Source: Exiguobacterium acetylicum DSM 20416
Lineage (GTDB): Bacteria > Bacillota > Bacilli > Exiguobacteriales > Exiguobacteriaceae
NCBI RefSeq assembly: GCF_000702605.1
Contig: NZ_JNIR01000001.1
Location: 1,726,501-1,790,500, forward strand
DNA length: 64,000 nt
Reading direction: 5' to 3'
Below, in pieces: positions 9,336 through 19,936 of the stretch; the first letter of the stretch is position 1, and each line of letters begins with the position of its first letter. The notes under the pieces were generated by a model that did no database searches, was not told the DNA's origin, and was given only the letters and a program-made list of their open reading frames with translations. A program made the position numbers and the translations under genes.

Positions 9336-9919
9336 TAACGTTTACTGACACCCTCACTCGCCTCTACATAGAACCGCCATGGATAGGCTGTCGCTTCTCC
9401 TGCATTCGGGATACCGATGCGAGTCGTCTGGACGATTGCATCGACCGGGTCAGCAACGAGTCGAAAACGGGCTTGATAAAGATCTTGACCTGAATCAGCT
9501 GTCGTTAGACCGAACCCTTGGCACAGTTTCGCTGGTCCATTGACGAGATTGCGTCGTTGCACCGCTGTCAACTCTGCGTAGGAACAACCAAAACGACGTT
9601 CAGCGACCCGATCATGACCCTTGATGATTTCGGCACCTCGTAACAACAGTCCGTATCCTTCCCCTTCGTGACCACAAACGATGTTCATGCAATGATGCAT
9701 ACCATATGTGAAATAAACATAGAGATGTCCCGGTGGACCGAACATTGGTGCCGTCCGTTTCGTAGGTTTCCCGGAAAACGAATGAGCGGCTTGATCGTGA
9801 GGACCAAGATAGGCTTCGACTTCGACGATCCGCATCGTCACCTCATCGACGGTGATCTGTGTTCCTAAGAAATCTGGACCGACTTCAACCGGTGAGCGCT
9901 CAAAAAACTGTCGTTCCAT
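9335..9919 (-). CDS. 3-methyladenine DNA glycosylase (AAG/MPG family)
   Basis: A 194-residue DNA repair enzyme that excises alkylated purines. Family hallmarks are the EVEAYLGPHDQAAHSF segment with the catalytic Glu, the YVYFTYGMHHCMNIVCG strand with the damage-binding Tyr/His, and NGPAKLCQGFG. An upstream in-frame ATG lies inside the ribosome binding site; the ATG at 9919 follows AAGGAGGA by seven bases and is preferred. It lies downstream of aspS on the same strand, behind an imperfect hairpin, so it may be partly co-transcribed. Confidence 0.93.
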   Translation of the reverse strand: MERQFFERSPVEVGPDFLGTQITVDEVTMRIVEVEAYLGPHDQAAHSFSGKPTKRTAPMFGPPGHLYVYFTYGMHHCMNIVCGHEGEGYGLLLRGAEIIKGHDRVAERRFGCSYAELTAVQRRNLVNGPAKLCQGFGLTTADSGQDLYQARFRLVADPVDAIVQTTRIGIPNAGEATAYPWRFYVEASEGVSKR

Positions 9920-9940
9920 TCGTTCGTCCTCCTTCATGAA

Positions 9941-9976
9941 ACAAGCGAACCTCCCTCTACCGGAAGATTCGCTTGT
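9941..9976 (-). terminator. Possible weak terminator or attenuator downstream of aspS
   Basis: A nine-base perfect stem ACAAGCGAA / TTCGCTTGT encloses an 18-base loop with an inner TCC/GGA pairing. On the minus strand it is followed only by TTTC, so termination would be partial and may let some aspS transcript read into the glycosylase gene. Confidence 0.45.
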
Positions 9977-9982
9977 CGTGTC

Positions 9983-11749
9983 TTAAGATTGTTTAACTGC
10001 TGTTCGAATCGAGAGATCATTTAATTGCGCATCCGAGACTGGGCTTGGTGCTGCCGTCAACAGATCACTTGCTGATGCTGTTTTCGGGAAGGCAATCGTA
10101 TCACGCAAGTTCGAACGTCCTGCAAGTAACATGACGAGACGGTCTAGACCGAGTGCGATACCCGCATGTGGTGGTGTTCCGTATTCGAATGCTTCCATCA
10201 AGAAGCCGAATTGCTCGTTTGCTTCTTCTTCTGTGAAGCCAAGCAATTTGAACATCCGCTCTTGGATATCCCGTTCATAGATCCGTTGTGATCCACCGCC
10301 GAGCTCGTATCCGTTCAAGACGAGGTCATACGCGACTGCGAGGACTTTTCCAGGATCCGTCTCGAGCAATTCGAGATCTTCACGACGTGGCATCGTGAAC
10401 GGGTGGTGGTTCGCGTAGAAACGACCATCTTCTTCTTCGTACGTGACGAGTGGGAAGTCTGTCACCCAAAGGAAATTGAAGACTGACTCATCGATCAAGT
10501 CGAGTTCCTTCGCTAACTTCTGACGGAGCGCACCTAAGCTGTCTGCTACGATCGATGCTTTTGCTGCGACGAACAATAACAAGTCGCCTGCTTCTGCATC
10601 TGTCGCCGCTGTCAAGCGAGCGGTTGCTTCTTCGTCGAAGAACTTCGCAATCGGACCGTTCAATCCTTCCGCTGTCACTTTGACCCAAGCGAGACCTTTT
10701 GCACCGTAGATCGCCGTGAATTCTTGTAACTTATCGATGTCTTTACGCGAGAAGCGCTCAGCTGCACCTTTGACGTTCAAGGCTTTGACTTCGCCACCTG
10801 CTTCTAATGCCATATCGAATACTTTGAATCCTGCCCCTTTGACGGCTTCTGCGACATCAATCAATTCGAGACCGAAGCGCGTATCCGGTTTATCCGAGCC
10901 ATACCGGCTCATCGCTTCTGCATACGGCATCCGTGGGAATGGTGTCACGATATCTTTGCCAAGCGTTTCTTTCATGACACGCGTCATCATTGACTCCATC
11001 ATCGCATACAAGTCTTCGATGTCCATGAAGCTCGTCTCGATGTCGACTTGCGTGAATTCAGGTTGACGGTCTGCCCGTAAGTCTTCGTCACGGAAACAAC
11101 GCGCAATTTGGAAGTACCGCTCAAAACCAGATACCATCAGCAATTGTTTGAACAATTGTGGCGATTGTGGCAAGGCGTAGAACTCACCTGGGTGAACACG
11201 ACTTGGTACGAGATAGTCACGTGCGCCTTCTGGTGTTGATTTCGTTAGGATTGGTGTCTCGACTTCTAGGAAGTCTTGCTCATCAAGGAAGTTCCGCATG
11301 ATGTTCGATGCTTTCGAACGGAGACGGAATGTCTCTTGGAGCGATGGACGACGCAAGTCAAGATAACGGTATTTGAGACGTAAATCTTCTGACGTCTGCT
11401 CTGCTTCTTCACTGATTGGGAATGGTGTCATCTTCGCTGCGTTCAAGATGACGACTTCATCCGCGACGACTTCGACTTGTCCAGTCGGAATGTTCGGGTT
11501 CGGATTCTCACGAGCGATGACGTGCCCTTTGATATCGAGGACATACTCCGAACGAATTGATTCCGCAAGACGGTGTGCCTGCTCGTTTTCCGGTTGGAAG
11601 ACGATTTGGACGATGCCGCTACGGTCGCGGAGATCTAGGAAGATCAATCCTCCTAAGTCACGTCGTTTTTGAACCCATCCTTTAAGTTGAACGTGTTGTC
11701 CGATGACTTCTTCCGTCACCTGACCGTTCATATGCGTGCGTCCGATCAT
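9983..11749 (-). CDS. aspS: Aspartate--tRNA ligase
   Basis: A 588-residue class IIb synthetase of the bacterial type. The N-terminal OB anticodon-binding domain contains [20 protein letters not shown], motif 2 is [20 protein letters not shown], the bacteria-specific GAD insertion follows, and motif 3 is [13 protein letters not shown]. The start ATG overlaps the hisS stop as ATGA, so the two are translationally coupled. The operon is controlled by the T-box upstream of hisS. Confidence 0.97.
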   Translation of the reverse strand: MIGRTHMNGQVTEEVIGQHVQLKGWVQKRRDLGGLIFLDLRDRSGIVQIVFQPENEQAHRLAESIRSEYVLDIKGHVIARENPNPNIPTGQVEVVADEVVILNAAKMTPFPISEEAEQTSEDLRLKYRYLDLRRPSLQETFRLRSKASNIMRNFLDEQDFLEVETPILTKSTPEGARDYLVPSRVHPGEFYALPQSPQLFKQLLMVSGFERYFQIARCFRDEDLRADRQPEFTQVDIETSFMDIEDLYAMMESMMTRVMKETLGKDIVTPFPRMPYAEAMSRYGSDKPDTRFGLELIDVAEAVKGAGFKVFDMALEAGGEVKALNVKGAAERFSRKDIDKLQEFTAIYGAKGLAWVKVTAEGLNGPIAKFFDEEATARLTAATDAEAGDLLLFVAAKASIVADSLGALRQKLAKELDLIDESVFNFLWVTDFPLVTYEEEDGRFYANHHPFTMPRREDLELLETDPGKVLAVAYDLVLNGYELGGGSQRIYERDIQERMFKLLGFTEEEANEQFGFLMEAFEYGTPPHAGIALGLDRLVMLLAGRSNLRDTIAFPKTASASDLLTAAPSPVSDAQLNDLSIRTAVKQS

Positions 11750-13026
11750 TGTGCTTCCTCCTTTAATTTCGCGACGATCGTATCAGCGACTGCTGATAAC
11801 GGGACGTCCGTCTGTTCCCCTGTAGCCATGTTCTTCAGCGCCGCTGCGCCACGCTCGACTTCTTCATCCCCGAGGATGACCGTGTAGCGTGCCTTCAAGC
11901 GATCTGCCGCTTTGAATTGTCCTTTGAACTTCCGACCAAGATAATCCCGATCCGCGACAAGTCCTTCGAGACGCATCAATTGTAAGAGACGTGTTGCTGT
12001 CTTTTCGACTTCGTCACTGCCTTGCGCGACGATGAAGACATCGATTTGATCATCGACTGCCGGTAAGACATTCTCATTCTCAAGCGCCATCAATAAACGT
12101 TCAATACCCATTCCGAATCCGATTCCCGGTGTTGCCGGTCCACCGATCTGTTCGACGAGACCGTTGTATCGTCCACCACCACATAATGTCGTGATCGCTC
12201 CGAAGCCTTCTGCTTCTGACATGATTTCGAACGCCGTGTGATTGTAATAATCGATTCCACGGACGAGCGTCGGATCAACGACATACTCGATGCCGAGTGC
12301 GTCTAAGTGAAGCAATACTTCGTCGAAGTAGGCTTTTGATGCCGGGTTCAAGTAATCAAGAATCGATGGTGCCGTCGCCATGCTCGGGTGATCGCGGTCG
12401 ACCTTACAGTCGAGGACACGAAGTGGATTCGTTTCGAGACGATTCTGACAGTCCTGACATAACTCGTGAACGACTGGTTTGAAGTGAGCGACGAGTGCTG
12501 CCCGGTGTGCGGCGCGGCTTTCGTTATCCCCGAGTGTGTTGATGACGAGCTTGAGGTGCTTCAAGCCGAATGACCGGTAGATGCTCATCGCGAGACTGAT
12601 GACTTCTGCATCGATCGCCGGTTGCTCGCTACCGAGTGCTTCGACTCCGTATTGGTGGAGCTGACGGAAACGACCTGCTTGCGGACGTTCATAACGGAAC
12701 ATCGGTCCGATGTAGAACAATTTCGTCGGTTGGTTCGGTGAACCAAACAGTTTGTTCGTTACGAATGAACGAACGACAGCAGCCGTTCCTTCTGGGCGTA
12801 ACGTCAACTGGTCTTTTCCGCGTTTCTCAAGCATGAACATTTCTTTTTGAACGATATCCGTCGTCTCACCAACGCCACGTTTGAAGAGTTCTGTCTCCTC
12901 AAAAATCGGTGTCCGGATTTCCTTATAGTTGTAACGCTTACTGATGTCACGTAATTGTTGCTCGATGTACTGCCAGCGTTCGACTGTTCCTGGAAGGACA
13001 TCAAACGTACCGCGTGGTAATTTCAT
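11746..13026 (-). CDS. hisS: Histidine--tRNA ligase
   Basis: A 426-residue class IIa synthetase. Visible motifs: [15 protein letters not shown] (ATP site), [16 protein letters not shown] (motif 2), the His-specific [14 protein letters not shown] loop, and [12 protein letters not shown] (motif 3), followed by the anticodon-binding domain. A longer in-frame start reaches into the T-box leader, but ATG at 13026 follows AGGAGG and gives the canonical [13 protein letters not shown] start. It is the first gene of hisS-aspS. Confidence 0.97.
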   Translation of the reverse strand: MKLPRGTFDVLPGTVERWQYIEQQLRDISKRYNYKEIRTPIFEETELFKRGVGETTDIVQKEMFMLEKRGKDQLTLRPEGTAAVVRSFVTNKLFGSPNQPTKLFYIGPMFRYERPQAGRFRQLHQYGVEALGSEQPAIDAEVISLAMSIYRSFGLKHLKLVINTLGDNESRAAHRAALVAHFKPVVHELCQDCQNRLETNPLRVLDCKVDRDHPSMATAPSILDYLNPASKAYFDEVLLHLDALGIEYVVDPTLVRGIDYYNHTAFEIMSEAEGFGAITTLCGGGRYNGLVEQIGGPATPGIGFGMGIERLLMALENENVLPAVDDQIDVFIVAQGSDEVEKTATRLLQLMRLEGLVADRDYLGRKFKGQFKAADRLKARYTVILGDEEVERGAAALKNMATGEQTDVPLSAVADTIVAKLKEEAQ

Positions 13027-13045
13027 CTCAAATTCCTCCTTTTTT

Positions 13046-13303
13046 GAATACAAAAAAGTCCTCGTCCGCAAAGGGACGAGAACTTGAAGATCCCGTGGTA
13101 CCACCCTGGTTGTCAAATCACATTTGACCACTCGGTGCAGTTAACGCCTGCGTACGACCTTCCCTACTATCAGTTCAGGAAGATACCTCGGAAGGGTCTT
13201 TCATCGAGTTCGTCTGTTCGCCCTTCCAGCCAAGGGGCGACTCTCTAAGCAGACGAGGTCTTGATTACTCCTCTTCGTCTTCGGTCGTATGAATCATTTG
13301 GTT
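13046..13303 (-). promoter_or_regulatory. T-box riboswitch leader of hisS-aspS
   Basis: The T-box sequence GGGTGGTACCACG (13094-13106, minus strand) lies just before a terminator hairpin with arms at 13058-13067 and 13074-13083 and a T run at 13052-13057. Stem I features AGTA and AGAGAG are visible upstream. A GAT (Asp) triplet at 13203-13205 sits where the specifier is expected, suggesting uncharged tRNA-Asp as the effector; assignment of the specifier is by eye and less certain than the T-box itself. The whole gap between dtd and hisS is accounted for by this leader and its promoter. Confidence 0.92.
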
Positions 13304-13309
13304 ACGTCT

Positions 13310-13339
13310 AATATTGCCTCGTCTCTCGGTTCCTGTCAA
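13310..13339 (-). promoter_or_regulatory. Promoter of the hisS-aspS operon
   Basis: TTGACA (13334-13339), an 18-base spacer and AATATT (13310-13315) on the minus strand place the transcript start near 13303, at the 5' edge of the T-box leader. The -35 overlaps the dtd stop codon. Confidence 0.6.
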
Positions 13340-13785
13340 GCGTTTGCTTCTTTTTCAAGAATCAATGTCACCGGTCCATCATTGACGAGCGCGATATCCA
13401 TCATCGCGCCAAACTGACCAGTCTCGACCTTCAGTCCTTGCGCGCGAAGACGTTCATTGAACGCTTCATACAACGCGTTGGCAAGATCCGGTTTCGCTGC
13501 TTCCGTGAACGCTGGACGACGTCCTTTTTTGACATCACCATACAACGTGAACTGCGAGACGGACAGAATCTGACCGTCGACATCCTGCAACGAGCGGTTC
13601 ATCCGTTCTTCCTCATCTTCGAACACACGGAGTCCTGCGATTTTATCAGCTAACCAGTTCACCTGATCGATCGTGTCTTCGTGCGTGACACCGACAAGCA
13701 AGAGAAAACCTTGCTTGATTTGACCGATGACCTCCTGATCGACTGTGACACTTGCTTCTTTGACTCGTTGTAATACGACTCGCAT
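13336..13785 (-). CDS. dtd: D-aminoacyl-tRNA deacylase
   Basis: A 149-residue protein that removes D-amino acids mischarged on tRNA. Both DTD signature motifs are present: SQFTLYGD (from residue 77) and NDGPVT (135-140). It starts 15 bases after relA, as in B. subtilis relA-dtd, and is very likely co-transcribed. Confidence 0.96.
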   Translation of the reverse strand: MRVVLQRVKEASVTVDQEVIGQIKQGFLLLVGVTHEDTIDQVNWLADKIAGLRVFEDEEERMNRSLQDVDGQILSVSQFTLYGDVKKGRRPAFTEAAKPDLANALYEAFNERLRAQGLKVETGQFGAMMDIALVNDGPVTLILEKEANA

Positions 13786-13799
13786 GACTCATCCGCTCC

Positions 13800-15998
13800 T
13801 TACGTCATCATGACGCGATGTACAGCATACACGTCAGAGATTTGTTTGATCCGATCGACGACTTTCTGTAAATGATTGACGTTGTTGATCGCGATCGTCA
13901 TCGTGATTTTGGCTTGCTTACTGTCGTCGCCTTTCCCGCTGACGGCGACGATGTTCGTATTCGTCGCAGATACCGACTGCAGGACATCGTTCAGTAATCC
14001 AGCCCGGTCGAATCCTGAAATTTCGATTTCGACGTTGTAACTCTTAACGGCTTTACCTTCGTGTTCCCACTCGACTTCGAGCAAGCGCTCTGGATTTTGT
14101 TCGTGAATGACGTTCAAACAATCCGTCCGGTGAATCGAGACACCCCGTCCACGTGTGATATACCCGACGATATCGTCCCCTGGTACCGGATTACAACAGC
14201 GGCTCATGCGAACGAGCATGTTGTCGATGCCTTTGACACGAACACCTTCTGGATTTTCTTTCTTCGGACGATCGAACGTCTTCATCTCGCTGATGGCTTC
14301 GTTCAGTTCAAGATTTTTGGACTCTTTGTCTTTGCGTAACTTTTCCGTCAATTTGTGCGCGACTTGGGCAGCGGTCAGACCATGATAGCCAACGGCAGCA
14401 TACATATCTTCTTCTTGCGCGAAGTTGAACTTCCGCGTCACGTCTTCGAGCGTCTTCTCATTGATGACTTCCTTCGGCTCAAAACCAAGCTTCTTCACTT
14501 CCGCTTCGATCAGTTCCCGTCCTTTGGAGACGTTCTCTTCCCGTTGCTGACGTTTGAACCATTGACGGATCTTGTTCTTCGCCTGACTCGACACACAAAT
14601 CTTGAGCCAGTCCTTACTTGGACCATAACTGTGTTTTGATGTGACGATTTCAATGATGTCACCTGTCTTCAGCTTATAATCAATCGGTACCATCCGTCCG
14701 TTGACTTTCGCTCCGATCGTTCGGTGACCGATCTCTGTATGAATCCGGTAGGCATAATCAATCGGAACAGACCCTTTCGGGAGTTCAATGACGTCACCCT
14801 TTGGTGTAAAGACGTACAACATGTCACTAAAGAAGTCGACTTTGACCGATTCCATGAATTCTTCAGCATCCGCTGTATCCTTCTGCAATTCAAGAATTTC
14901 ACGGAAATGAGCAATCTTATCCTCAAAGCCTGATTTCGCTTCCTGTTCCTTACCTTCTTTATACGCCCAGTGAGCGGCAATCCCGTACTCGGCAATAAAA
15001 TGCATGTCCCGTGTCCGAATTTGGACCTCGAGCGGCTCGCCTTTCGGTCCGATGACCGTCGTATGCAGCGATTGATACATGTTCGGCTTCGGCATCGCGA
15101 TATAATCCTTGAAACGTCCCGGCATCGGTTTATATTGCGTATGAATGATTCCGAGAACGGCGTAACAATCCTTGATTGAATCGACGATGATACGCACAGC
15201 CATTAAGTCATAAATTTCACTGAACTCTTTTTTCGAATTTTGCATCTTGTTATAAATGGAATAAATATGCTTCGGACGTCCATCGACTTCCGCCGCGATC
15301 TGTACATCATCGAGTACTTCGTTGACCTCTTCGATGACCGAACTGACGAGCGCTTCGCGTTCCGTCCGTTTTTGCTTCATCATTGAGACAATCCGGTAGT
15401 ACTGTTGTGGATTGATATAACGCAAACTGATGTCTTCAAGTTCCCACTTGATCGTCGAAATCCCGAGACGATGGGCAAGCGGCGCAAAGATTTCAAGCGT
15501 CTCTTCCGCCTTTTGCACCTGCTTTTCCTTGACCATATGTTGCAACGTCCGCATGTTGTGCAGACGGTCAGCCAGTTTGATCAAGATGACGCGAATATCT
15601 TCCGCCATGGCGATGAACATTTTCCGGTGGTTCTCAGCAAGCTCTTCACACTTTGATTTATATTTGATTTTCCCGAGTTTCGTGACGCCATCAACAAGCA
15701 TCGCGACGTCAGGACCGAATCGTTCCGTTAATTCTTCGAGTGTAATGTCCGTATCTTCGACGACATCATGAAGAAGCGCAGCGACGATCGTCGTTGCATC
15801 CAAACCAATATCGACTAAGATACCGGCAACTTGTACCGGATGAATGATGTATGGTTCCCCTGAACGGCGGAATTGCCCATCATGTTCGTCTTTCGCGAAT
15901 TGGTAAGCCCGTTCGATGTCTTTGACTTCAGCTTGCGTCATGTATTCCGCACATCGAGCGAGAAGGTCTTCTACATTTACGATTTGTTTGTTTGTCAT
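13800..15998 (-). CDS. relA: Bifunctional (p)ppGpp synthetase/hydrolase Rel
   Basis: A 732-residue stringent-response enzyme. The HD hydrolase domain shows HPVQVAGILVDI and ALLHDVVEDTDIT, the synthetase domain YKPMPGRFKDYIAMPK with the NMYQSLHTTV loop, then a TGS domain (VFTPKGDVIELPKG) and a C-terminal ACT domain. Both catalytic halves look intact, so it should make and degrade (p)ppGpp. It is transcribed with dtd from a good sigma-A promoter just downstream of apt. Confidence 0.97.
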   Translation of the reverse strand: MTNKQIVNVEDLLARCAEYMTQAEVKDIERAYQFAKDEHDGQFRRSGEPYIIHPVQVAGILVDIGLDATTIVAALLHDVVEDTDITLEELTERFGPDVAMLVDGVTKLGKIKYKSKCEELAENHRKMFIAMAEDIRVILIKLADRLHNMRTLQHMVKEKQVQKAEETLEIFAPLAHRLGISTIKWELEDISLRYINPQQYYRIVSMMKQKRTEREALVSSVIEEVNEVLDDVQIAAEVDGRPKHIYSIYNKMQNSKKEFSEIYDLMAVRIIVDSIKDCYAVLGIIHTQYKPMPGRFKDYIAMPKPNMYQSLHTTVIGPKGEPLEVQIRTRDMHFIAEYGIAAHWAYKEGKEQEAKSGFEDKIAHFREILELQKDTADAEEFMESVKVDFFSDMLYVFTPKGDVIELPKGSVPIDYAYRIHTEIGHRTIGAKVNGRMVPIDYKLKTGDIIEIVTSKHSYGPSKDWLKICVSSQAKNKIRQWFKRQQREENVSKGRELIEAEVKKLGFEPKEVINEKTLEDVTRKFNFAQEEDMYAAVGYHGLTAAQVAHKLTEKLRKDKESKNLELNEAISEMKTFDRPKKENPEGVRVKGIDNMLVRMSRCCNPVPGDDIVGYITRGRGVSIHRTDCLNVIHEQNPERLLEVEWEHEGKAVKSYNVEIEISGFDRAGLLNDVLQSVSATNTNIVAVSGKGDDSKQAKITMTIAINNVNHLQKVVDRIKQISDVYAVHRVMMT

Positions 15999-16058
15999 CC
16001 CTTTTCCTCACCCAGTCCCCGGGATCGTCTGCAACGGAATCCCTAATATATAGTTCTT

Positions 16059-16087
16059 ATTATCGTGAAATCTTGAGAAGATGTCAA
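16059..16087 (-). promoter_or_regulatory. Sigma-A promoter of relA-dtd
   Basis: TTGACA (16082-16087) and GATAAT (16059-16064) are separated by exactly 17 bases on the minus strand, just downstream of the apt terminator. Confidence 0.7.
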
Positions 16088-16098
16088 AATAAAAAGAA

Positions 16099-16132
16099 AT
16101 ACCCCCTTGGTCATCACGTACCAAGAGAGTAT
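16099..16132 (-). terminator. Terminator downstream of apt
   Basis: On the minus strand ATAC-CTTGGT / ACCAAG-GTAT arms around an eight-base loop are followed by TTTCTTTTT. Confidence 0.7.
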
Positions 16133-16139
16133 ATATGCT

Positions 16140-16658
16140 TTAGTCTTCGTAGCGAATCAATGAGAGAACGTCGTATCCTTCGAGTTTCTCACGTCCACCA
16201 AGACCATCGAGTTCAATCAAGAATCCGATTCCGGCAACCGTTCCGCCTAATTTTTCAATCATTTGAATCGTTGCTTCGATCGTACCACCTGTTGCAAGCA
16301 AATCGTCAAGGATGACGACGCGTTGTCCTGGTTGAATCGCATCTTCATGCATCGTCAAAACGTCTTTTCCGTACTCAAGACCATACTCGACACGGACTGT
16401 CTCACGTGGTAATTTTCCTTCTTTACGGACAGGTACAAATCCGATCTCCATCGCGTAAGCGGCTGGGCAACCAACGACGAATCCACGTGCTTCCGGACCC
16501 GCGATGACATCAGCGCCTTTACTGCGTGCATATTCGACGAGTGCATCAACCGATTGTTTGTACACTGGTCCGTTCTGCATGAGTGATGTGATGTCTTTGA
16601 AACTGATTCCTTCTTTCGGCCAGTTTTCGACCTCTTTTATATGCTGTTTGAACTCCAT
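16140..16658 (-). CDS. apt: Adenine phosphoribosyltransferase
   Basis: A 172-residue purine salvage enzyme converting adenine and PRPP to AMP. The PRPP-binding motif [16 protein letters not shown] is intact, and [12 protein letters not shown] and [12 protein letters not shown] are typical of Apt. The start ATG follows GGAGGAAA and lies inside the last 22 bases of recJ, indicating translational coupling. Confidence 0.97.
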   Translation of the reverse strand: MEFKQHIKEVENWPKEGISFKDITSLMQNGPVYKQSVDALVEYARSKGADVIAGPEARGFVVGCPAAYAMEIGFVPVRKEGKLPRETVRVEYGLEYGKDVLTMHEDAIQPGQRVVILDDLLATGGTIEATIQMIEKLGGTVAGIGFLIELDGLGGREKLEGYDVLSLIRYED

Positions 16659-18946
16659 GTCTTTTCCTCCTGCTTCGCCGCTTCTACCAAAGTATCAAAA
16701 CGCTCTTTCAACTGAGCGAGTGACGAATAAATGTATTGTTGCTCGAGCTCTTGACGTGCTTCATGACGCTGGTACGTCGGAGCTTCCGTCAGATCTCGTT
16801 TTGCAGCATTTGGGTTCACACCCGGCAGCCCGTCCTCCATTGTAACAAGAAAATCAAGTTCCGAGAATACCGAATGCATAAAGTTAATCGATCGTTTCGT
16901 CCATTTTCGCGATTTCGACAAACGTACAAGACCAATTCGGAGCTCGTCACGCGGACATTTCGCGAAATACTGGAAGTACTGTTTGAAGTCCTCCCGCGAT
17001 GGAATCGTCTCGAAATAATATCCTTCATCCTTAAAAGCGCAATAAATCCGCTCTGCCTGTTGCACGTAAGGATGGAATGCAACTTCTTCCTCCGGTAGGT
17101 CAAGGAAAACGATATTTTGACGGATCGGACCGTTCAACGGACGTTCCGCGTACTTTTCTTTCACCTCATCGGTAAAGGCAACGAATGTCGTTGTCTCGTG
17201 CGGTAAGGCAAATAGTTCGCTCAGCGGTCGTTTACCCCCACGATAATCAAACACTTGAACATCTTCGACGGCGACATCTTGAATCATCAATTGTGGTTTA
17301 CGGAACCCATTCCATTCATTAATGTTCAGACTGCCCATCAAGTGAATCTCCGACAGGGTCGAGACTTCATCGACAAGGTCGCCGAAGCCGAAGCCGATCG
17401 CATCGAGTTCCTTCCCGTCGCCTGATAGTAGTGCTTTGACATGCGTCAAGTCACGACCGATCCGCTTCATGTCCCGGATCTTCGCTTGCTCGATGACAAT
17501 CCGTGGCGCGGGATTCCCCATCCCGAATGGTGCGAGTCGCTGAATATCTTCAATTAACTGGATCGAGACGTCGCTGACTTGCAAACGTAAGTCGACATCA
17601 ATCGTCGCGATGAAGGCATCGTCTGGCAACGTGCTAGCCTGTTCATTCAAGCGTTGACGTAACGTCTCGACGTCATCGGAAGAGAGTGTCATTCCAGCAG
17701 CAGCTGGATGTCCACCGAAGTGCGGCAAGATGTCTTCACACTTCGTCAGTTCCGCGAATAAATCAAAGGCTGGAATCGAACGTCCAGAACCCTTAGCTGT
17801 TCCTTTTTCAGCATCATGACACAGCATGATGACGGGACGATGATATTTTTCAACGAGTCGCGAAGCGACAATCCCAACGACACCTGGATTCCAGTCTGCC
17901 GCATCGACGACGAGTACGCGGTCATCTTTAAACCGTTCTTCGACAAGCGCCGTCGCTTCTTCCGCAATCTGCTTGACGATATCTTGACGCTGCTTATTTT
18001 GTTGGTCGAGTTGCTTCGCGAGGTGAAGTGCCTCATCCTTACTTTCCGCTAGTAACATCTCAAGCGCTGGCATCGCCGAATCAAGACGACCTGCCGCATT
18101 GATCCGCGGACCGAACGCAAATCCGACCGATTCTTCGGTCAGTTCCTCTTCCGTTAAACTACAAACGTCACGTAACGCAAGGATACCCGGACGTTCACTC
18201 GCATTCAGCGCCTCGATGCCACGAATCGCTAGCAACCTGTTCTCACCGACAAGTGGGACGAGATCGGCAATCGTTCCGAGCACGGCAAGATCGAGTAACT
18301 CGACGGGTTCCCGATCAAGCAGTGCATGTGCGACCTTAAAGGCCACACCCGCTCCAGCAAGCTTCGAGAACGGATACGCTGGATCAACACCCGGATGAAT
18401 CAAAGCAAAAGCGTCGGGTAACGTTTCTTTTGCTTCGTGATGATCGGTGATGATTAAATCGACACCGAGTTCTTTCAGGACATCTGCTTCATGGATGCCG
18501 GAAATGCCGCAGTCAACGGTAATGACGAGACTAAAGCCTTCTTCCGCAGCCCAGCGAAAAGCGGCTTCGTTTGGTCCATAGCCTTCCGTGAATCGGTTCG
18601 GGATATAACACTCTGCCATCCCTCCGATTTCAATTAAGGCGTGCCAGAGAATCGCAGCGGAACTCACGCCGTCAACGTCATAATCACCGTAAATTAAAAT
18701 CATCTCGCCCTCGTCAACGGCACGTTGAATCCGTTCGACGACTTTTGGCATGTCTTTAAAAGCAAATGGATCATGAAATGCCATTTGATCGGTTTCTAAA
18801 AAATCACGGGCAGCTTCACGTGTCGTGAATCCCCGTTGGACAAGTAGTTGTGCGACGTGCGGTGAGATCGTGCCATCCGCCGTCAATTGTTCGATTTGTT
18901 CTGAATCGATGACTTTATCAAGCCATGTTTTTTTAGCATGGTACAT
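16637..18946 (-). CDS. recJ: Single-stranded-DNA-specific exonuclease RecJ
   Basis: A 769-residue DHH-family 5'-3' exonuclease. The phosphoesterase motifs [15 protein letters not shown] and [12 protein letters not shown] are present, as is the DHHA1 motif [14 protein letters not shown]-terminal extension typical of Firmicutes RecJ follows. The ATG at 18946 has GGAGG seven bases upstream; an earlier in-frame ATG lacks this. The order recJ-apt-relA is conserved in Bacillales. Confidence 0.95.
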   Translation of the reverse strand: MYHAKKTWLDKVIDSEQIEQLTADGTISPHVAQLLVQRGFTTREAARDFLETDQMAFHDPFAFKDMPKVVERIQRAVDEGEMILIYGDYDVDGVSSAAILWHALIEIGGMAECYIPNRFTEGYGPNEAAFRWAAEEGFSLVITVDCGISGIHEADVLKELGVDLIITDHHEAKETLPDAFALIHPGVDPAYPFSKLAGAGVAFKVAHALLDREPVELLDLAVLGTIADLVPLVGENRLLAIRGIEALNASERPGILALRDVCSLTEEELTEESVGFAFGPRINAAGRLDSAMPALEMLLAESKDEALHLAKQLDQQNKQRQDIVKQIAEEATALVEERFKDDRVLVVDAADWNPGVVGIVASRLVEKYHRPVIMLCHDAEKGTAKGSGRSIPAFDLFAELTKCEDILPHFGGHPAAAGMTLSSDDVETLRQRLNEQASTLPDDAFIATIDVDLRLQVSDVSIQLIEDIQRLAPFGMGNPAPRIVIEQAKIRDMKRIGRDLTHVKALLSGDGKELDAIGFGFGDLVDEVSTLSEIHLMGSLNINEWNGFRKPQLMIQDVAVEDVQVFDYRGGKRPLSELFALPHETTTFVAFTDEVKEKYAERPLNGPIRQNIVFLDLPEEEVAFHPYVQQAERIYCAFKDEGYYFETIPSREDFKQYFQYFAKCPRDELRIGLVRLSKSRKWTKRSINFMHSVFSELDFLVTMEDGLPGVNPNAAKRDLTEAPTYQRHEARQELEQQYIYSSLAQLKERFDTLVEAAKQEEKTWSSNSI

Positions 18947-18984
18947 CTCAAACCCTCCAATCAACTTCCCCATTATAATTGAAA

Positions 18985-19012
18985 ATCCGCACCAGCGATA
19001 GCTGATGCGGAT
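18985..19012 (-). terminator. Terminator downstream of secF
   Basis: On the minus strand the stem ATCCGCATCAGC / GCTGGTGCGGAT with a four-base loop is followed by TTTTC, just past the secF stop. Confidence 0.75.
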
Positions 19013-19018
19013 ACTCTT

Positions 19019-19936
19019 TTAAGAAGCACGTTTTGTCCGACCAAGTGTCCGACCTTTCATGACGAGCCAGAGTTGCGCGGCGATGAAGATCGAAGAATAC
19101 ATCCCCATGATCAACCCGACAAGCAAGGCAAGACTGAATCCACGGATCGCTTCGCTACCGAAGATGTAGAGCGCTGCTGCTGTCATGATGACCGTGACGA
19201 CCGTATTGATCGAGCGGATGATCGTTTGTTGGATCGATTCATTGACGATGTGTGCCAATTCATCGAATGAGACTTTCCGTCCACCTTTTTCAGCAAGTCC
19301 GAGATTTTCTCGTACCCTGTCAAAGGTAACGATTGTATCGTTGACGGAATAGCCGATGATCGTCAAGACGGCTGCGATGAAGTACAGATTGACTTCGATC
19401 TGGAACAGCGAGAAGAAAGCAATGATCATTAACGCATCATGTAGCAATGCGAGGACTGTCGCAATTCCGTAGAGCGGTTGGAATCGGAACGAGACGTAGA
19501 TGACAATCCCGAGTGACGCAAGTAAGACTGCATAAATCGCGTTACGCGCGATTTCCCGACCGACTTGTGCCGAAACTGTTGAGATACTCGGTTCTTTCTT
19601 GTATTCTGCTTCAACCGATTGTTTGATTTCAGAAATTTGTTCTTGGCTGAATTCACCAACGAACGTGACGTTCGCTAACTTTCCGCCTTGAGCGAATTGA
19701 ATACCATCGATTTCTTCCGCATCAATCCCGGCATCTTCAATGACAGAGCGGACGTCCGCTTCCTTGATTTGATTCTCAGAAGAAATCTCGACACGCGTTC
19801 CTTGCGTGAAGTCGATCCCGAGGTTTAGACCACGGAACGACAACAAGAGGACCGACACGATGACAAGCGCAATCGTGATTGCGAAATAGATTTTACGATG
19901 TTTGACGTAATCGAATTTCGTAGGATTAAAGCTCAC
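19019..19936 (-). CDS. secF: Protein translocase subunit SecF
   Basis: About 305 residues with six predicted membrane segments and the large periplasmic-type loop after the first. Conserved blocks include GLNLGIDFTQGTRVEI and the ALLHDALMI and TIIGYSVNDTIVTFDRVREN segments. With SecD it uses the proton gradient to help complete Sec export. Two GTG starts are possible; the one at 19936 is chosen because AGGAGA precedes it by nine bases, while 19945 is too close. It overlaps the end of secD. In B. subtilis these two are one fused protein. Confidence 0.95.
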   Translation of the reverse strand: MSFNPTKFDYVKHRKIYFAITIALVIVSVLLLSFRGLNLGIDFTQGTRVEISSENQIKEADVRSVIEDAGIDAEEIDGIQFAQGGKLANVTFVGEFSQEQISEIKQSVEAEYKKEPSISTVSAQVGREIARNAIYAVLLASLGIVIYVSFRFQPLYGIATVLALLHDALMIIAFFSLFQIEVNLYFIAAVLTIIGYSVNDTIVTFDRVRENLGLAEKGGRKVSFDELAHIVNESIQQTIIRSINTVVTVIMTAAALYIFGSEAIRGFSLALLVGLIMGMYSSIFIAAQLWLVMKGRTLGRTKRAS

